From Mycobacterium paraseoulense (lineage in GTDB: Bacteria; Actinomycetota; Actinomycetes; Mycobacteriales; Mycobacteriaceae), in NCBI RefSeq assembly GCF_010731655.1, contig NZ_AP022619.1, forward strand, positions 1,302,001 to 1,366,000: 64,000 nucleotides of DNA, given 5' to 3'. Of this stretch, positions 50,895-59,392 are shown one piece after another; within the stretch, counting starts at the first letter, position 1, and each line of letters opens with the position of its first letter. A program made the position numbers and the translations under genes. The notes under the pieces are model-generated. The model saw only the letters and a program-made list of their open reading frames with translations, was not told where the DNA came from and ran no database searches.

Positions 50895-52436
50895 ATGCCT
50901 GCAAACGCGCCGCAAACCTCGCGCCACCGCGAGGTGGAGCGCAAGTTCGATGTCGGCGAGTCCACCGTGTCACCTTCGTTCGAAGGCATCGCCGCGGTGG
51001 CGCACGTCGAGAAGTCACCCGCGCAGCGACTGGACGCCACGTACTTCGACACCCCCGCACAGGACCTCGCCCGTAACAAGATCACCCTGCGCCGCCGTAC
51101 CGGCGGCTCGGATGCGGGTTGGCACCTGAAGCTGCCGGCCGGGCCCGAAGCGCGTACCGAAGTCCGGGCACCGCTGGACGCCTCGGGCCCGGGCGGGCCC
51201 GACACGGTGCCGGAGGAGTTGGTGGACGTCGTGCTGGCGATCGTGCGCGACCGCCCGCTGGAACCGGTCGCGCGCATCACCACCCAGCGCGAAACCCAGG
51301 TGTTGAAGGCGGCCGACGGCACACCACTGGCCGAGTTCTGCAACGACCACGTCACCGCCTGGTCGGCCGCCACTTCCGAGGACGCCGACTTGGAGCCCAC
51401 CCAGCAGGAGTGGCGCGAGTGGGAACTCGAACTCGTCGAATCGAACGGGCCGCCGGACACCGAGTTGTTGAACCGGTTGGGTAATCGGCTACTCGACGCC
51501 GGCGCCGCGCCGGCCGGTCATGCCTCCAAGCTGGCGCGGGTACTCGGCACGACGCCGCAGCCCGATGGCGCGCCGCCCGCCGAGCACCCGTTGCAGCGCG
51601 CGGTGGCCGAGCAGATTCGCGAACTCTTGGTGTGGGACCGCGCAGTGCGGGCCGACGCCTTCGATTCCATCCACCAGATGCGGGTCACCACCCGCAAGTT
51701 GCGCAGCCTGCTGCGCGACTACCAGGAGTCGTTCGGGCTGCCCGACGACGGCTGGGTGCTCGACGAACTGCGCGAGCTGGCCGGCATCCTCGGCATCGCA
51801 CGCGATGCCGAGGTCCTCGCCGAGCGCTACGAACGCCAATTGGACGGCCTCACATCGGATTTGGTGCGCGGGCCGGTGCACGAGCGCCTGGTCGGCGGTG
51901 CCCAGCGGCGTTACCAGACGGGGCTGCGCCGGTCGCTGATCGCCATGCGGTCCCAGCGCTACTTCCGGCTGCTCGACGCCTTGGACGCGATAGCGGCGCA
52001 ACCGCCCGGCATCGCGGCGGGTGAGGAGCACCCGCCGGTCACCATCGACGCCGCCTACAAGAAAGTCCGCAAGGCCGCCAAGGCCGCCGCCGAGGTGGAG
52101 CGGGAGCGCCCGGACGACGAGCACGGGCGCGACGAAGCGGTCCACCGGATTCGCAAGCGGGCCAAGCGACTTCGCTACACCGCCGCGGCCACCGGAGCCG
52201 ACAGGGTCTCCGAGCAGGCGAAGGCCGTTCAGTCGCTGCTCGGTGACCACCAGGACAGCGTGGTCAGCCGCGAACACCTGCGCCACGAATCCGAAGCCGC
52301 CCACGCCGCCGGGGAGGACACCTTCACCTACGGCCTGCTGTACCAGCAGGAGGCCGACTTGGCCGAGCGGTGCGAACAGCAGCTCGACGACGCGTTGCGC
52401 AAACTCGCCAAGGCGGTGCGCAAGGCCCGGTCCTGA
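50895..52436 (+). CDS. CYTH and CHAD domain protein
   Basis: A 513-residue cytosolic protein. Residues 10-200 are a CYTH triphosphate tunnel domain starting with EVERKFDV (ExExK motif). Residues about 225-510 are a CHAD domain of polyphosphate-binding helices, with conserved His and Arg in SIHQMRVTTRKLRSLLRDYQ and AVHRIRKRAKRLRYTA. The length equals M. tuberculosis Rv2226. Such fusions probably bind or hydrolyse inorganic polyphosphate or triphosphate. ATG at 50895. The stop is 6 nt from the 3' end of convergent rnpB. Confidence 0.93.
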   Translation: MPANAPQTSRHREVERKFDVGESTVSPSFEGIAAVAHVEKSPAQRLDATYFDTPAQDLARNKITLRRRTGGSDAGWHLKLPAGPEARTEVRAPLDASGPGGPDTVPEELVDVVLAIVRDRPLEPVARITTQRETQVLKAADGTPLAEFCNDHVTAWSAATSEDADLEPTQQEWREWELELVESNGPPDTELLNRLGNRLLDAGAAPAGHASKLARVLGTTPQPDGAPPAEHPLQRAVAEQIRELLVWDRAVRADAFDSIHQMRVTTRKLRSLLRDYQESFGLPDDGWVLDELRELAGILGIARDAEVLAERYERQLDGLTSDLVRGPVHERLVGGAQRRYQTGLRRSLIAMRSQRYFRLLDALDAIAAQPPGIAAGEEHPPVTIDAAYKKVRKAAKAAAEVERERPDDEHGRDEAVHRIRKRAKRLRYTAAATGADRVSEQAKAVQSLLGDHQDSVVSREHLRHESEAAHAAGEDTFTYGLLYQQEADLAERCEQQLDDALRKLAKAVRKARS

Positions 52437-52442
52437 GCGGGG

Positions 52443-52849
<407 letters not shown>

Positions 52850-52948
52850 CGACGATCCAGGCTACTACCTGGGCGATCCCGTTGCCAGCAACGACCGCAA
52901 CCCGGGCTCTATCGTGGACCTCGCAGGCAGCCATAGGGAAGGGTGCGG

Positions 52949-53659
52949 ATGTCCCGGTGGAAGAAGCGCGTCGACTCCGGCGACTGGGCGGCCATCGCCG
53001 CCGCCGTCAACGAGTACGGCGGGGCGCTGCTGCCGCGGCTGGTCACCACCGGCGAGGCGGCGCGGCTCCGCAAGCTCTACGACGACGACGCCCTGTTCCG
53101 CTCGACCATCGACATGGCGCCCAGGCGATACGGCGCCGGGCAGTATCGCTACTTCGACGCGCCCTATCCCGCGCCGATCGAGGAGCTCAAACAGGCGCTC
53201 TACCCCCGGCTGCTGCCGATCGCCCGCGACTGGTGGGGCAAGTTGGGCCGCGATGCGCCCTGGCCGGACGGGCTGGACGATTGGCTGGCGACCTGCCGCG
53301 CCGCCGCGCAGACCAGGTCCACCGCGCTGATGCTCCGGTACCGCGCGGGCGACTGGAACGCCCTGCATCGAGACCTGTACGGGGACTTGGTGTTTCCGCT
53401 TCAGGTGGTGATCAACCTGAGTTCGCCCGACGCCGACTACACCGGCGGGGAATTCCTCCTCGTCGAACAGCGGCTGCGGGCCCAGTCCCGCGGCCTGGCA
53501 ACGCAATTGCCCCAGGGGCACGGCTTCGTCTTCACCACGCGGGAGCGGCCGGTCGCCTCGAGCCGCGGCTGGTCCGCGGCACCGGTGCGCCACGGTGTAT
53601 CGCTCGTGCGCTCCGGCGAACGGTATGCCCTGGGCCTGATCTTTCACGACGCGGCCTGA
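52949..53659 (+). CDS. 2OG-Fe(II) oxygenase superfamily protein, Rv2227-like
   Basis: A 236-residue non-heme iron oxygenase-type protein. The facial triad is His140 and Asp142 (NALHRDLYG) and His215 (PVRHGVS), with an Arg soon after (SGERYALGLIF) that may bind 2-oxoglutarate. The C-terminal jellyroll motif VINLSSPDADYTGGEFLLVEQ is characteristic. Substrate unknown. The start ATG 52949 (MSRWKKRVDSG) is the family start; GTG 52943 is possible. Conserved beside rnpB in mycobacteria. Confidence 0.88.
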   Translation: MSRWKKRVDSGDWAAIAAAVNEYGGALLPRLVTTGEAARLRKLYDDDALFRSTIDMAPRRYGAGQYRYFDAPYPAPIEELKQALYPRLLPIARDWWGKLGRDAPWPDGLDDWLATCRAAAQTRSTALMLRYRAGDWNALHRDLYGDLVFPLQVVINLSSPDADYTGGEFLLVEQRLRAQSRGLATQLPQGHGFVFTTRERPVASSRGWSAAPVRHGVSLVRSGERYALGLIFHDAA

Positions 53660-53772
53660 GGGCGGACCGCCGGCGAACGGCTTCACCTGCACAGTTGACC
53701 GTCGCACAGCGACTGGGCGACCGCTTAGCATTGACCATTGCCCGGCGGGCACGTTGGTGCCAGTCTGACCAG

Positions 53773-54942
53773 ATGACAGATACCGAAGGGTTCGTCGACC
53801 AAACGGTGACGGGTCTGGCGGACCCACAGCCGATGTACAAGGCGTTGCGCGAATCGAGCCCGGTGTTCCGGTCGCCGCAGGCGGTGGTGCTCAGCCGCCT
53901 GGCCGACATCGAGATGGCCCTCAAACACACCGAGTTGTTCTCGTCGAACATGGACGCGGTCGACCTGGGTAACGTGCGGCCGCTGATCCCCCTGCAGATC
54001 GACCCGCCCGAACACGCCAAGTACCGCCGCATCCTCGATCCGCTGTTCACTCCGCGCGAGATGGCCCGGCGCGAACCGCGCGTCACCGCGCTGGTGAACG
54101 AGATGATCGACCGCTTCGCCGACCGGGGCGAGTGCGACTTCCACACCGAATTCGCCGTGCCCCTTCCGTGCACCGTCTTCCTGCAACTGCTCGGGCTTCC
54201 GCTGGAAGACCTCGACAAGTTTCTGGCATGGAAGGACGGCGTGATCCGCCCGGAGGGTGACTCCGGTTTCGACCGGCGCCACGAGAGCTCGGCCGCGGTG
54301 GCCCAACAGATCTACGACTACTTCGACCGCGCCATCGACGACCACATCGCCAGCCCCCGCGACGACGTGCTGTCGGCGATGATCGCCGCCGACATCGCCG
54401 GGCGGCCGCTGTCGCGCGAGGAACTCCTCGACATCTGCTTCCTATTCCTGATCGCCGGCCTGGACACGGTGACCGACTCCCTCGACTGTTTCTTCGTCTA
54501 CCTGGCACGCCACCCCGACCACCGCCATCAGCTGGTCGAGCAGCCCGACGTGCTGCCGAGCGCCATCGAGGAGTTGTTGCGCTGGGAGACACCGGTTCCC
54601 GGCGTCGCTCGAGTCGCCATGCAGGACGTCGAGGTGGGCGGCTGTCCCATCAGCAAGGGCGAACGCGTCAGCCCGCTGCTGGGCGCGGCCAACACCGACC
54701 CGGCCGAGTTCGCCGACCCGGAGCTGGTGGACTTCACCCGCAACCCGAACCGGCACCGCGCGTTCGGCGGCGGCCCGCACCGGTGCCTCGGCTCCCACCT
54801 CGCCCGCATGGAGCTGCGGGTGGCATTGCGCGAATTCCATAGGCGCATACCGGATTACGAGATCAAGCCCGGCACCCAGCTGGCCTACACCGCCGCGCTG
54901 CGCTCCGTGGAATCGCTGCCGCTGGTCTTTCCGGTGCCTTAG
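53773..54942 (+). CDS. Cytochrome P450
   Basis: A 389-residue class I P450. The heme ligand is Cys338 in FGGGPHRCLGSHLAR; the I-helix is FLIAGLDTVTDS (AGxxT oxygen activation); EELLRWETPVPGVARVA contains the ExxR motif. N-terminal membrane anchor absent, so it is soluble. Electrons likely come from a ferredoxin, and one of the right type is encoded 1.8 kb downstream. The number within CYP families cannot be set without a search. Not recalled next to the Rv2227 homologue in M. tuberculosis, hence accessory. Confidence 0.93.
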   Translation: MTDTEGFVDQTVTGLADPQPMYKALRESSPVFRSPQAVVLSRLADIEMALKHTELFSSNMDAVDLGNVRPLIPLQIDPPEHAKYRRILDPLFTPREMARREPRVTALVNEMIDRFADRGECDFHTEFAVPLPCTVFLQLLGLPLEDLDKFLAWKDGVIRPEGDSGFDRRHESSAAVAQQIYDYFDRAIDDHIASPRDDVLSAMIAADIAGRPLSREELLDICFLFLIAGLDTVTDSLDCFFVYLARHPDHRHQLVEQPDVLPSAIEELLRWETPVPGVARVAMQDVEVGGCPISKGERVSPLLGAANTDPAEFADPELVDFTRNPNRHRAFGGGPHRCLGSHLARMELRVALREFHRRIPDYEIKPGTQLAYTAALRSVESLPLVFPVP

Positions 54943-54973
54943 CCGGACGGCGTTGCGGCAGTCACGACCCCGC

Positions 54974-55879
54974 TCAGACCTTCACGGCGCGAGAGGCTCG
55001 GTGCTCCTCACCGGGCCTCGTGGGCATCCCGTTGCCGTCGCCCCCGCGCTCGGGGGCGGAGAAGTGTCGTAGCGGAACTTCGTCGCTCTCGCGCATCGAG
55101 CCCGAAATGAGGTAGGTGGGTCGCGGTGACGGCGCCGGAAGGAAGTCGCGGCGGTAGGCGTCAAGTCGGTCGACAATCAACAGATAGTCGAAGATGTGTC
55201 GACAGAGAAAGGACAGGTCGGACTTGTTGAGCTGGTCGGCCTTGAATAGTGGGTAGACGAACTCGAAGGCCCTGAAATAACCCTGGCTTTCGATGTCGTT
55301 CACCAGACAAATGACTTCCGACGCGACGAACGCTGACAGGTCGAGAATCTCTCGATTCACCCGGCGGGCACGGTCCATGTGATAGTTGATCGCATCCAAC
55401 ATTGGCGCGTGAGCAGTCGGGCTGGCCGACGCGATCAGCATGTTGGTAGGCGTTTGGGGTCCAATCCTGCTACACGTCTCTTGAACGTTCGCCAACGTAT
55501 TCTCCCGATGGCTGTCGAAGCCGGCCGCCCGGTTCAATGTGGCCATGAGGCTGATCGCCTCGCCAACGACGCGAGCAATCAGCGGCTCCAGGTTCCTGTA
55601 GATGTTCCGGCGATCCCGCCGCAACGGCAGCCGGACCACCAGCAGGTAAAAGATGAACGCTTCAACGTAGCCGTTGGCGAGGTGGAAAAGGACGCTGCCG
55701 AGTCGCTCACCACCTCGGAAGACTTCGGGCACGTTGGCGAGCAAAACATGTTGAGCAATGCAGTAGGACAGGGCAACGCACGCCAGCGCCCAGAGCGATC
55801 GATTGAGCCTGCGTTCGAACGGGCTGAGATAGCTGAGCTGAGTTGCTCGCTGCCAACGGCGTTTGAGTCCATCACTCAT
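54974..55879 (-). CDS. Membrane protein of unknown function
   Basis: A 301-residue protein. Two spans lie near the N-terminus: SLWALACVALSYCIAQHVLLA (about residues 28-48) and VLFHLANGYVEAFIFYLLVV. A helical soluble region of about 200 residues follows, with patterned charged helices (RRNIYRNLEPLIARVVGEAI, RRVNREILDLSAFVASEVIC). The C-terminus is polar and disordered. No enzyme motif is seen. Codon use is less GC-rich than its neighbours, which suggests recent acquisition. ATG at 55879. The 232 nt between it and divergent tpx holds both promoters. Confidence 0.75.
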   Translation of the reverse strand: MSDGLKRRWQRATQLSYLSPFERRLNRSLWALACVALSYCIAQHVLLANVPEVFRGGERLGSVLFHLANGYVEAFIFYLLVVRLPLRRDRRNIYRNLEPLIARVVGEAISLMATLNRAAGFDSHRENTLANVQETCSRIGPQTPTNMLIASASPTAHAPMLDAINYHMDRARRVNREILDLSAFVASEVICLVNDIESQGYFRAFEFVYPLFKADQLNKSDLSFLCRHIFDYLLIVDRLDAYRRDFLPAPSPRPTYLISGSMRESDEVPLRHFSAPERGGDGNGMPTRPGEEHRASRAVKV

Positions 55880-56111
55880 GTGGTGATTATTGCCCAGACA
55901 CGCCCCGACGGGCTGAACTTTAGCCGCCTTGCTCTCGACGGCGACTTAGTGAGTGGTGGCGCCTGTCGAATCCGCAGGCTTTGTCCCAGGCTCCGCGGGT
56001 TTGCCGATGGATCTTGTGTCGTCCGGAGGGTGTCTACGGATTGTCCGCAACGCTCCACTAATTCAGTGGAACACCCGGACCTGGCTCAAGCGGGCCTGGC
56101 ACACTGTGCCC

Positions 56112-56606
56112 ATGGCACAGATAACCCTGAGTGGAAAACCGGTCAACACTGTCGGCGAGCTGCCTGCCATCGGATCCAAAGCCCCGGCCTTCAATTTGAT
56201 CGGCTCCGACCTGTGGGTGGTCGATGCCGAGCAGTTCCGCGGCAAGCCCCTTGTGCTGAACATTTTTCCGTCCGTCGATATCGCGATTTGCGCGACGACC
56301 GTGCGGACCTTCAACCAACGCGCCGCCGCGACCGGTGTGTCCGTGGTGTGCGTGTCAAAAGACCTGCCGTTCGCGTTTCAACGGTTCTGCAGCGCCGAAG
56401 GCATCGACAACGTCACGACAGCTTCGGCGTTCCGTGACAGCTTCGGCGAAGACTACGGCGTCACAATTACCGACGGTCCGATGGCGGGGCTCCTTGCCCG
56501 GGCCGTCGTGGTGATCGGCCCCGACGGCACGGTCACTTACACGGAGCTGGTGCCAGAAATCGAGCAGGAGCCGAATTACGACTCCGCGCTGGCCGTGCTG
56601 GGCTGA
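56112..56606 (+). CDS. Thiol peroxidase-like protein (Tpx), atypical active site
   Basis: A 164-residue peroxiredoxin of the Tpx subfamily. Colinear with mycobacterial Tpx over its whole length: TVGELPAIGSKAPAF, FRGKPLVLNIFPSVD, peroxidatic Cys60, resolving Cys93 (QRFCSAEG), SAFRDSFGEDYGVTI and YTELVPEIEQEPNYDSAL. The canonical active site is DTPVC; here the segment is DIAIC, so the catalytic Thr three residues before Cys60 is Ile57 and the Pro is Ala58. Peroxidase activity may be lost or altered. ATG 56112 is preceded by CACACT 6 nt upstream, a possible leaderless promoter. Confidence 0.9.
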   Translation: MAQITLSGKPVNTVGELPAIGSKAPAFNLIGSDLWVVDAEQFRGKPLVLNIFPSVDIAICATTVRTFNQRAAATGVSVVCVSKDLPFAFQRFCSAEGIDNVTTASAFRDSFGEDYGVTITDGPMAGLLARAVVVIGPDGTVTYTELVPEIEQEPNYDSALAVLG

Positions 56607-56784
56607 GCGGCCTGCACGGCAACGCCGCCCGGCGCGCGCCGGCGCAGACGGCCACCGGTAGACACCGGCCATCTCCAGGACAAGTTCGTGCGCCAGGCGC
56701 AAACCAGGTTTACGATTCGTCTGCCATGATCCGCGCGCGATGCGCGGGGATACCTCCCGTCTGCTGGGGAGAGGAGCGCCGCTG

Positions 56785-56979
56785 ATGACTCGCATCGTCG
56801 TCGACGCCGACCGCTGCACCGGGCACGGCCGCTGCTACACCCTGGCGCCCGACGTCTTCGACGCCGACGAGTTCGGCCACTCCGTCGTGCTCGTGGCCGA
56901 GGTCTCCGGCGCACTCGAGGCGCAGGCCGTCGCCGCGGAGCAAAATTGCCCCGAGGGCGCCATCTCCCTATCTCGTTGA
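56785..56979 (+). CDS. [3Fe-4S] ferredoxin
   Basis: A 64-residue small ferredoxin. The cluster motif is C-x-x-H-x-x-C: Cys11, His14 and Cys17, with the third ligand Cys55 followed by Pro-Glu. The His in place of the second Cys is typical of ferredoxins that reduce actinobacterial P450s. AGAGGAG stands upstream of the ATG at 56785. It is 6 nt before the molybdopterin oxidoreductase gene, so the two are probably co-transcribed. The P450 encoded at 53773 is a candidate partner. Confidence 0.93.
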   Translation: MTRIVVDADRCTGHGRCYTLAPDVFDADEFGHSVVLVAEVSGALEAQAVAAEQNCPEGAISLSR

Positions 56980-56985
56980 AACAGA

Positions 56986-58539
56986 ATGCAAGTGGCTGAC
57001 GCGTCGTCGAATGAGCGGATGATCGCCGGGGTCGCCGCCGCGGCCATCGCGCTCGGGGTGGCTCAGCTGGTGGGCATCCCCTTCGGCGCTCGCGCCGACG
57101 CGCGTGCCGCGATCGGCTCGGCGGTCGTCGACCTCGCGCCGGGCCCCGTCAAAGAGTGGGCGATTCAGACCCTGGGTTCCCTGGACAAACTCTTCGTCGC
57201 AGTCGCGGTGCTCGTGGTGATCGCCGCGATCGCCGCAATCGCCGGGACCCTCGAGACCCGGCGCCGCCCGCTCGGCAGCGCCGCGATCACCGCCGCGGGC
57301 GCGCTCGGCTGCGTCGCGGTGCTGTCGCGGCAGGGCGCGACAGCGCTCGACACCATACCCACCGTCGCGGGTGCGGCCTGCGGCGTGGCGGCGCTACGCC
57401 TGCTCACCCGTCGGTTCCGGCCCGCCGCGCAAGACCCCGGAGACGGAGCCGATCACGACGAAACCGATGTCGGCAGGCGCAGGTTGGTCGCGCTCGGACT
57501 GCTCGGATTGGGGGTGGCGAGCGGCGTGGCGGGCGCGGTCATCACGCGGTTGGTGCATTCGGTGGCTGCCGACCGCAGTGGTTTCACGCTTCCCCGGCCG
57601 CGCATCTCCGCGGCACCGATACCAGCTGATGTGCAACCGAAAGGCGTTGCCCTGCCGAGCTTTGTCACCCCCAGCGCCGACTTCTACCGGGTGGACACCG
57701 CGCTCAGCGTTCCGCAACTCAGCCACGGCGACTGGCGGTTGCGTATCCACGGCATGGTGAACCGCGAAGCCACGTACAGCTTCGCCGATCTCGCCGGTTT
57801 TGACGTCGTCGAAAAGGGCACGACGCTCACCTGCGTGTCTAATCCCGTTGGCGGCGACCTCATTTCAACCGGGATCTGGACAGGCTACCGGGTTGCCGAT
57901 CTGCTGGCGGCGGCCGGCGTGCACCCGGACGCCGACATGGTGCTCTCGACATCGATCGACGGCTTCACCGCCGGCACGCCGGTGGAGGCACTCACCGATG
58001 GCCGTGACGCGCTCCTGGCGGTCGCCCTCAACGGTCAGCCCCTGCCGATCGAGCATGGTTATCCGGCCCGGCTGGTCGTGCCCGGGCTCTACGGGTACGT
58101 GTCGGCCACCAAGTGGGTCGTCGAGATGGAGCTGACCCGCTTCGACAAAGCAGAGGCTTACTGGACGCGGCAGGGCTGGGCAGCGCGTGCACCCATCAAG
58201 ACCGAATCGCGGATCGACGTACCGAGAGATGGGCAGCAGGTCCCGATAGGCCCGGTGGTGTTCGGCGGTGTCGCGTGGGCGCAGAATCGCGGCGTGCGGG
58301 CCGTGGAAGTCCGGATCGACGGCGGCGAGTGGCAGCCCGCCGAGCAGGGCGCGAGCTATTCCAACGAGACGTGGCGGCTGTGGAGCTTCCCCTGGCAGGC
58401 GAAAATCCCCGGGAAACACTCGATCACCGTGCGCGCCACCGACAACACCGGCGCCACCCAGACGGCGGATCGGGTCGCCACCGTCCCCGACGGCGCCACC
58501 GGCTGGCACACGGTGGACTTCACCGTGGCAGGGTCCTGA
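56986..58539 (+). CDS. Membrane-anchored molybdopterin-dependent oxidoreductase (sulfite oxidase family)
   Basis: A 517-residue protein. The N-terminal 195 residues hold four to five membrane spans (MIAGVAAAAIALGVAQLVGI, LFVAVAVLVVIAAIAAIAGT and others). A sulfite-oxidase catalytic fold follows, with the molybdenum-ligand Cys283 in TLTCVSNPVGG, RLVVPGLYGYVSATKWV and a C-terminal Ig-like dimerisation domain (VRIDGGEWQPAEQG). It resembles Rv0218 of M. tuberculosis. The natural substrate is unknown; sulfite or protein methionine sulfoxide are possibilities for the family. ATG 56986. The 6-nt gap to the ferredoxin gene suggests shared expression. Confidence 0.9.
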   Translation: MQVADASSNERMIAGVAAAAIALGVAQLVGIPFGARADARAAIGSAVVDLAPGPVKEWAIQTLGSLDKLFVAVAVLVVIAAIAAIAGTLETRRRPLGSAAITAAGALGCVAVLSRQGATALDTIPTVAGAACGVAALRLLTRRFRPAAQDPGDGADHDETDVGRRRLVALGLLGLGVASGVAGAVITRLVHSVAADRSGFTLPRPRISAAPIPADVQPKGVALPSFVTPSADFYRVDTALSVPQLSHGDWRLRIHGMVNREATYSFADLAGFDVVEKGTTLTCVSNPVGGDLISTGIWTGYRVADLLAAAGVHPDADMVLSTSIDGFTAGTPVEALTDGRDALLAVALNGQPLPIEHGYPARLVVPGLYGYVSATKWVVEMELTRFDKAEAYWTRQGWAARAPIKTESRIDVPRDGQQVPIGPVVFGGVAWAQNRGVRAVEVRIDGGEWQPAEQGASYSNETWRLWSFPWQAKIPGKHSITVRATDNTGATQTADRVATVPDGATGWHTVDFTVAGS

Positions 58540-58543
58540 CGCG

Positions 58544-58744
58544 CTATTTCGACGAGAGTTTCCGCCAGCTGGCTACCGCGATCACGAGGCCGATCACCAC
58601 CGTGATGGGGCCGATGACGGACCACGTCGTGGTGTTGCTCATCGGGCTCCCGCCAAGCACCCCGAATCCCTGAAGCGCCCAAATCAAACCGAACAAGGCC
58701 AGGATCAAACCGAAGGCGAACGTGGCGACGAATGTCCTTCTCAT
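58544..58744 (-). CDS. Small two-span membrane protein
   Basis: A 66-residue hydrophobic protein with two spans, FVATFAFGLILALFGLIWAL and TWSVIGPITVVIGLVIAVA, and a short loop between. The C-terminus is basic. ATG at 58744. It lies 44 nt downstream of the TetR gene on the same strand and may be in its operon. Convergent with the molybdopterin oxidoreductase gene, 4 nt apart. No function can be assigned. Confidence 0.78.
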   Translation of the reverse strand: MRRTFVATFAFGLILALFGLIWALQGFGVLGGSPMSNTTTWSVIGPITVVIGLVIAVASWRKLSSK

Positions 58745-58788
58745 ACCGGGATGCTACGCGGCCGCGATCAACTGCAACGCGCCCACAC

Positions 58789-59370
58789 TCAGCGCCGCGC
58801 GAGACCATGCCATGCCATGTCGACGATCGCCTCGCAATAGTCGTCGTCGACGGGAACGTCGGAGAACAGGGCACGAATGTTGAGCGGCGCCAGCACGATC
58901 TGCACCGCGGCCAGAGTGTTCACGCCCTCGCGCAGTTCGCCCCGCTCCCGGGCACGGTCCACAACCGCGCGCACCGCGGTGAAGTGCGCCCGCCAGAACC
59001 GCGACCGGGTGGCTTCGTCGTGCCCGCCGCGCCGGTCCATCACCAGCGCGCGCAGGAGTGTGCGGCCGACTTCGCTGTTGATTCGATTGGTCACGTTGTG
59101 GGCCAAGGCCTGTAGGTCGCCGCGCAATGATCCGGTGTCGGTGCCCGAACTGATCTTCTCGACATCGGAAAGCACCGCATCGACGATGAGCTGGCGACGG
59201 TCTCCCCAATACCGGTAAACCATCGCCGCATCGAGACGGTGACGCTCGGCCAGGGCCTCGACACTGAACCGCTCGACCCCCCACCGGGTCAACTCGTCGA
59301 GCACCGCCGGCATCACCCGCGCCCGGACATCCGCGGGCACCGATTCACGGACCGGCTCAGACGGCTGCAT
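58789..59370 (-). CDS. TetR family transcriptional regulator
   Basis: A 193-residue regulator. The N-terminal DNA-binding helix-turn-helix is in FSVEALAERHRLDAAMVYRYWGDRRQLI (helix 3 with Tyr-Trp contacts), after a helix VMPAVLDELTRWG. The C-terminal ligand domain is helical and ends in a VPVDDDYCEAIVDMAW dimer helix. ATG 59370. Its likely targets are itself and the small membrane protein gene 44 nt downstream; the short divergent space gives no clear operator. Ligand unknown. Confidence 0.9.
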   Translation of the reverse strand: MQPSEPVRESVPADVRARVMPAVLDELTRWGVERFSVEALAERHRLDAAMVYRYWGDRRQLIVDAVLSDVEKISSGTDTGSLRGDLQALAHNVTNRINSEVGRTLLRALVMDRRGGHDEATRSRFWRAHFTAVRAVVDRARERGELREGVNTLAAVQIVLAPLNIRALFSDVPVDDDYCEAIVDMAWHGLARR

Positions 59371-59392
59371 CGACGTCTCCTTAAACCTCCGG

